A DNA stretch of 64,000 bases from Cannabis sativa (Eukaryota > Streptophyta > Magnoliopsida > Rosales > Cannabaceae). The stretch lies in assembly GCF_029168945.1 (NCBI RefSeq), contig NC_083610.1, forward strand, positions 72,283,580 to 72,347,579, in the 5' to 3' direction. The notes under the pieces were generated by a model. That model was not told where the DNA came from. It was given only the letters and a program-made list of their open reading frames with translations, and made no database searches. Position 1 is the first letter of the stretch. The number at the start of each line of letters is the position of its first letter. A program made the translations under genes and the position numbers. Of this stretch, positions 58,165 through 64,000 are shown one piece after another.

Positions 58165-60960
58165 AATTCTATCTTATGAGCTTCCACCATTGTTTCATAA
58201 TTTGCAAGTCAAGTATGGTCGCCACCATTAGGGTGATCCATACCATACAAAACACTTACAAACTACTTATCATGCGAGGTTAAACGGTGCGAAATTGCTA
58301 ATGAACGTTCCTCCATTAGGGAGGATTACTCACTAAAACAAACGCGGTGTAAAACCCACAATGGAGATCGAATGCCTCTATAATAAAGCTCATTATTTGA
58401 AAAGAGTTGTATTTTCTTTTATTCTCTTTATTTATTCTATTTATTTTAAATATATATTTATTTAATTAAGATTTGCAATTTAGAATGAAAAATTCTAAAT
58501 ATAAATTTTAATTTAATATTTATAAATTTTACTTAGATGGATATGAAAATAATATGATTTATTTCCATCTTAGTAATAATTTCCAATAAATATTTAGAAA
58601 AAATATTTAAGTTGTTACAAAATTAATTTAAATTAATTTACAACTCAAATTTAATTTTCTATAAATATATATTGCATTTCGAAAAATTAAAGTATATAAG
58701 AATACAATTTTCGAAAAATGCATATTAAAATAAAAAATAAATCCTGAAAAAATTATTCTAATTTAATGTTGGCACAAAATTAATTAATAAAATTAATTTA
58801 CAACAAAAAATATAATTTTCCTATTTAATTAAATATATAAGAAAAATTTCAAATATTTAAGTATGATGATGAAAATCAACTTAAATATTAATTTTCTATT
58901 TAATTAAATACACTAAAAAAATACTTTAAGCAAAAATATCACCTATCTAGATTTTTCTTTGACTAATTAATTCAATTTCTAATAATATACTTTAATTCAA
59001 TTTATTTTAAATTAATCAATAAATGAAAAAATCATTGATTTAAGTTGATCCAAGAATTAATTAAAATAATTAATTTACAACTTAATCTATTTTTCAAGAT
59101 AAAATTCGAAATTCTAGCATTTAAGAAATGCAATTTCGAAAATTGATTAATAAAATAAAGAAAAAATATATTTTGAAAATTATTTAAATTTAGTTGAAAA
59201 ATTAAATTTCAACTAAAAATAATTTTCTATTTAATTAAATGTCATGAAAAAGAAATATTTAAGTATGATGATAAAATCAACTTAGATATTTAATTTTCAA
59301 ATTAATTAAATGTATTAAATTCAAGAAATAAATAATTAAGTGTAGAGAAGGCTTAATTATTAATCTCTAGTTTAATACTAGGAAAAATATTCTTAAAATA
59401 AATTGTACCAAAATTAATTATATAAATAATTAATTTCACAATTTATAATATTTTCCTATTTAATATTAGAAATAATAAGTAGTCTAGAAATAACTATCTA
59501 GAAAATATCTTATTTGACTAAGTATCTTTTCCACAAAATTTGAAAAAATATCTAATTTAAGTTGTAATAGAAAAATCTAGAACTTAAATATTTTCAAATT
59601 TAAATTTAATTAAATATCAAAAATTAAGTTGTAACCACTTAATTTGAAAAATATTCCATTTTAAGTTAATATTTGAAAAGATATTAACTTAAAAAATATC
59701 TAAAGAATCTTAATAACCAATGCCTAAAATTCCTCAACTTAATTTTGAAATTTGAAATTCAAAAGATATTCAGATTTAAGTTGGTTAGTTGTAGATAACT
59801 AAATATCAACTTAAATAAGAATATTTAATGAAAAATTTAAATTAAGTTCCAGAAAGAATCTAGATGGTTATAATTCTATATTTAATTAAATACAAGAAAA
59901 TACATATAGTTTAGCTTAGAATAAAAATTCTTTAAACTATAATTTTCTTAAATTAATTTCAAAAATAAATGAAATTAATTATGTTGCTAATCAATTTTAT
60001 TAGGTTAAACTAGTTTAATTAACCTAGTACGATCATTCAAATCGTGCAAATGGGCCTTCACAATTGGGGTGGTTTGTGTGAGGGTGCCTTGGGTTCAGTA
60101 TGTCGTACCCACTTCTATGGCTCCCAACTCTCACACAAGGCCCAAAAGAGAGGAATTTAACCTTAATAAGAACAACTGTTATTAATTGAATAAGCCCAAA
60201 ACTAAATGGGCCTAAATAAAATCTATCAATGACTATGACATTTTATTTAGCAACATTAACCTATATGCATCTATAATAAAATTAAACACATAGGCTCACA
60301 CAGGCACACTTTGGATGGGTCCTATCATGTTGCTAGGTCATACACAGATGAAAGAAGATTGTAAATATACAATTACAAATTATTATCTTGACCAAGGGAG
60401 CCATCGGATCATTAGATGCGGCAAAAAGTAACCATGGCTATTTGCAATCAAGTAATAATAGGTTTTAAAAAACTTACAAACAAGCTAAAACACATACTCC
60501 TGCAACAGGGTTAGCTGGATAGTTGGATGTAGGATTTATTTAATTTTAAATAAATATTTAATTTCGAAATTAATTAATTAAATAAATAAAAAAAAATTAA
60601 AAAAATTTCGAAAATTTTTAAAAAAAATTTAAAAAAAATTCGAAATTTAAAAATTAAAATTAAACCTACAATTTTTGAAAAATTAGGTTTCAACCAACCT
60701 AAATATCATTTCAAAAATTTGCTAACTACTTTTAAATTTTAAATGTTATTTTATAAATAAAAATTAAATAAAAAATTAGAAAAGATAAATAAATATCTTT
60801 TTCAAATTTTTAAATATAATTTAAATAAATAAAATAACAAAATTTAAAAAAATTAGCAAAATATCTTATATCTATTTAAAATTACATGATTATAAATATC
60901 TTATTTTAAATTTAAATATGGTCAAAATATCTAAAAAGATTTAATTAAAAAAATCTTAAA

Positions 60961-61060
60961 AGATAAGATATTTTTAAAATATCTTAAAAGATATTATAAA
61001 TATCTTTAAAAGATAAGATATTTTTAAATATCTTAAAAGATATTATAAATATCTTAAAAT
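60961..61060. repeat. Tandem repeat, 2 x 50 bp, self-complementary AT-rich
   Basis: Units 60961-61010 and 61011-61060 begin AGATAAGATATTTTTAAA and contain ATATCTTAAAAGATAT, which is itself palindromic. Confidence 0.8.
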
Positions 61061-61631
61061 ATCTGACCTTAAATTTAAAAAAAATATAATCAAATTTAAA
61101 AATAAGATAGATTTTTAAGCAAAAAGATAAATACTAATTCTATTCAAATTCAAATTACACTAATATCTTGAATTAAATTAAAAAAAAATTAAATTAATTC
61201 AAAATGATAATTAAAATTGAATTAGGAATAGTAATAGTATATATACAAAACCATACAAAAAATTGGAAGTTAATTCCATGAAAAAGTATGAAAAATTGAA
61301 GAAAATTGAAAAAATTCGAAACTGTACGGACAGTTCTGCGATCATGCAGAAATTATCAAGACAAAATTTCCGATTTTGTCAAATCTTCAAAAAATCATAA
61401 CTAATTCAAATAAAATCCAAATTGAGTTCTGTAAAAGGCTAACTTGCTTAATTTTTTCCATACTATCCAATAAAAATAATGCCAGAACCGAAATAACAAT
61501 TATTTTTCACGAAAATTTCACAATCATCAATCAATCATCAAATAACACTCAATACAACATGATACCATCCAAAGAACATACAAACAATCGTTTTAAAGTC
61601 CAAATTACATGTAAGTAAATCAATTACCATG

Positions 61632-61643
61632 GCTCTGATACCA
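61632..61643 (-). other. Primer-binding site of the copia-derived element
   Basis: Minus strand TGGTATCAGAGC (extended CATGG), two bases inside the LTR at 61646; the initiator tRNA-Met complement. It marks 61646-63527 as the 5' LTR. Confidence 0.92.
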
Positions 61644-61645
61644 GT

Positions 61646-63527
61646 TGTTGGAAATTTATTTTACCAGGATCTTAGATCTACTCACAAGTATGTTTATTAA
61701 CACCCTAAATATGAACTTTCTAAAACGATAAAATAAACACATATAAAGTTTAAGAAACCTTACATTGGGTGCAGCGGAATATAATGACTCCTTCCGTTCA
61801 GATATCTAGCCCTTGATTCTTTTCTGTAGCAGAGCATTATCAATATCTGAACCTGGATCTCTTTCTCTGAATCTTTGATGCTGAATCTCCTTTGCTGATG
61901 ATCTTTCTTCACGATCTTCCTCACTATGATTGAGGTATCACTTGATGTGTGTGGGCACTACTCTAATCACTAAGAGAGGTTCGAAATATTGAGGAAGAAA
62001 AGAGAGAGAGAGTGGCGGCTAGAGAAGAGAGTGGAGGCTCAGGTTTTTCTGATTCAGAAAGTGTAATTTTCCTGAAGCCTTCACTATCTATTTATAGCAT
62101 TCCTCTAGGGCTTGATTTGAATTATATGGCATTAAAATAATGAAAAAATCATTTAAAAAAGATAACACAAGTGGCCGGCCCTATGCTAGGTGGACTGGGC
62201 CTTGATTTTTGCAATTTTGCAATTTTACCACTTTTGTATCTGATTTTCTCAAAAATGCCAATTTCCTAATTCAATCATTTAAATGCCAATTCTAACTATT
62301 TAATAACTATAAATAATTATTAAATAATATTGTCATTTATCATATTTATTAATTGAACCATACAAAGTATCATAATTAACAAATATGCCCCTATAAACTC
62401 TTTCTTTACAATTTCGCCCTTACTTAGTGAAAATTTCACAAATAGACATAGTCTAACTTGTGAATTATAATTGATTAATCAAAACCAATTACATGAGTCT
62501 TACAAGCAATATTATCTCAACTAGTGGGGGGACCATGGGTCTATATAACCGAGCTTCCAATAAGTAGATCAAGAATTTAACACTAAAATTCACTAACTTA
62601 TTAATTCTTCGTTGAATCCACGCATAGAACTTAGAATTGCACTCTCAGTATATAGAATGCTCTATATGTTCCACCATATAGACACATCATTAGTTATCCA
62701 TTGTTATAATCCTAATGTGATCAATGATCCTCTATATGAATGATCTACACTGTAAAGGGATTAAATTACCGTTACACCCTACAATGTATTTATTCCTTAA
62801 AACACTTGACCCCGTATAAATGATATTTCAGCTTATGTGAAATGAGTACTCCACCATTTATGTTCGTTTGGTCAAGCTCGAAGGAGATCATCCTTTGCTT
62901 ACTATTCGCCAGATAGAAGCTATAGATTCCATGTTTATGATAGCGCTCCCACTCAATTGCACTACCGTGTTCCCAAAATGTACGTATCACCCTGACCTAA
63001 AAGTAGGCTTAACTAACAAATCAAAGAACACGAATAGCCTCTCGAGATTGAGCCTAAACATATCAGGATTAAGATCATTTGATCTAGGATCAACTAGGCG
63101 ATATCGACTTGAATAGATATTACGGTAAGTTTAATAAATCTAAGTCAAAGTTCAATATCGGTCCCTTCCGATGCATACTCCATGCATCCAACCTGAGCTT
63201 TACTTTAACCAATGTTCTGGAAAGAACATAGTATTTCTCCAAATACAAGTAAACTCTTGTTGTAGATTATCATATCAGTAAAACCCTGTGTCTGATAAAT
63301 CTAGGAAACTTTATTCACATAGTCATGTTTACTTTCCAATGTGTTGACGGCACAATAAACAGGATCAAGTATGTGAAAAGGGTTTCAGATGAATTTATAC
63401 ATTATGTACATATAATCATGAAATAAATCATGTGAACCATGCAACATTAAATGTTATTTCTGATCTATATTAATAAACAAATCTGATTATATTGAAATGA
63501 GTTTTATTTAGGGCATAAAACCCAACA
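61646..63527 (-). repeat. 5' LTR of the copia-derived element
   Basis: 1,882 bp, the partner of 53329-55210. It keeps CTG and CAG where the other copy is disturbed. It is followed by the duplication ACTAT, after which the old Tat protease begins. Confidence 0.95.
62089..62096 (-). promoter_or_regulatory. TATA box of the copia-derived 5' LTR
   Basis: Minus strand TATAAATA in GCTATAAATAGATAG, conserved in all copies of this LTR family in the window. It would drive the element transcript. Confidence 0.65.
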
Positions 63528-64000
63528 ACTATAACATTCAATGGAGAAGATGCTGTTAATGTTCGCTTCCCGTATAATGATCCATTAGTCGTGGAAGTAC
63601 AGATAGCCAACAAAACAGTGGCTCGAACTATGATAGATAATGGAGCCTCAGCAAATATCCTGTTCAAAACACCGTATGAAAAAATAGGGCTCCAACTCAA
63701 AGATTTGATCCCCTGTCTCCAGCCCGTATATGGTTTCTCCGGCTAGAGTGTTGCACCTTTAGGTCAAATTCACCTACCCATCACTGTTGGGCAAGCTCCG
63801 AAGAGAATAATTGTGATGGCACAATTCCTGGTACTTGATGTTTTGTCAGCCTTTAACGTCATGTTGGGCCGACCAACCTTATATGACTTAAAAGTTATTA
63901 CATCAATATTCCATTCATGCGTCAAGTTCCCAACAAAGAATGGGGTAGGGTGCCTAAAAGGGAATCAACAAGTTGCACGGGAATGTTACAACCTAGCCCT
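63528..64000 (+). pseudogene. Old Tat aspartic protease, continuing off the right edge
   Basis: This continues the gag/protease frame interrupted at 53328: TITFNGEDAVNVRFPYNDPL, catalytic DNGAS (63638-63652), YEKIGLQLKDLIPC, then an in-frame TAG at 63744-63746 in the flap segment GFSG, then LGQIHLPITVGQAPKR, LSAFNVMLGRPTLYDLKVIT and VARECYNLAL at the edge. It is closely parallel to the young Tat protease at 6500-6930. RT and later domains are outside the window. Confidence 0.87.

Larger units (their letters stand above)
57116..61631 (-). other. AT-rich non-coding internal region of the copia-derived element
   Basis: I see no gene here. Stretches near 58430-59990 and 60535-61300 are extremely AT-rich with many short A/T runs and local inverted repeats. 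A less AT-rich island at about 57990-58390 holds a repeated motif, and another at about 60030-60150 has GTGTGAGGGTGCCTTGGG facing CTCACACAAGGCCC. Confidence 0.75.
53329..63527 (-). mobile_element. Non-autonomous copia-derived LTR element (large-retrotransposon-derivative type)
   Basis: The LTRs at 53329-55210 and 61646-63527 are both 1,882 bp and nearly identical. The target duplication is ACTAT (53324-53328 and 63528-63532). Minus-strand orientation is shown by a tRNA-Met type primer site at 61632-61643 and a purine tract at 55211-55223. The 6.4-kb internal region has no reading frame over about 90 codons, only relics of copia pol at about 55700-57115, and is very AT-rich. A recent insertion with no coding capacity must have used enzymes from another element. 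Confidence 0.92.

Noticed and set aside
61376..61618. 80-codon plus-strand frame
   Set aside because: AT-rich leader of the minus-strand copia-derived element; composition-driven, with no domain.

Overview
The window is a block of nested transposable elements from a flowering-plant nuclear genome, probably a eudicot. I base this on Sirevirus-like Ty1/copia, Tat-lineage and Tekay-like (chromodomain) Ty3/gypsy elements, an L1-type LINE, tRNA-Met-type primer-binding sites and GT/AG introns with plant-like signals. I found no host gene, tRNA, rRNA, CRISPR array or bacterial feature. The species cannot be read from the sequence.

Layout, left to right. (1) 1-17208, minus strand: a Sirevirus-like copia element with pol open to the left window edge. 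Its gag is split by a young 11.5-kb Tat element (3371-14850, plus strand, 5-bp duplication ACACA). The Tat element has broken gag-pol but carries an intact-looking three-exon antisense gene (10650-12757). More Sirevirus sequence (repeated polypurine tracts and the end of an env-like ORF) lies beyond the Sirevirus LTR, to 17916. (2) 17917-19807: a truncated copia LTR holding a (GA)71 microsatellite. (3) 19808-39312, minus strand: a 5'-truncated LINE, split at 20518-36614 by a tandem pair of Tekay-like elements (LTR-internal-LTR-internal-LTR) with one TCTTC duplication. (4) 39313-44921, minus strand: an older, decayed Tekay relative cut off in its integrase. (5) 44922-53328 and 63528-64000, plus strand: an old Tat element. 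It comprises a spliced accessory-gene pseudogene split by a solo LTR (duplication AAAAG), a probable LTR, gag and protease. A 10.2-kb copia-derived element with nearly identical 1.88-kb LTRs but a ruined internal region (53329-63527, minus strand, duplication ACTAT) interrupts it.

In the intact relatives of these families, gag packages the RNA, protease matures the polyprotein, reverse transcriptase and RNase H copy it, and integrase inserts it. Here almost every gag-pol is broken by stops, frameshifts or deletions. The exceptions are the Sirevirus pol frame, the RT-to-chromodomain frame of the right Tekay copy, and the Tat antisense gene.

One caution applies to the whole window. Otherwise identical repeat copies differ almost only at CAG/CTG trinucleotides, by substitutions and 1-3-base indels. 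This looks like methylation-linked base-calling or polishing error, so several apparent frameshifts in the Tekay pair may not be real. I did not find a clearly undescribed system. The best candidate for real biology is the intact antisense gene with its hairpin-rich leader.
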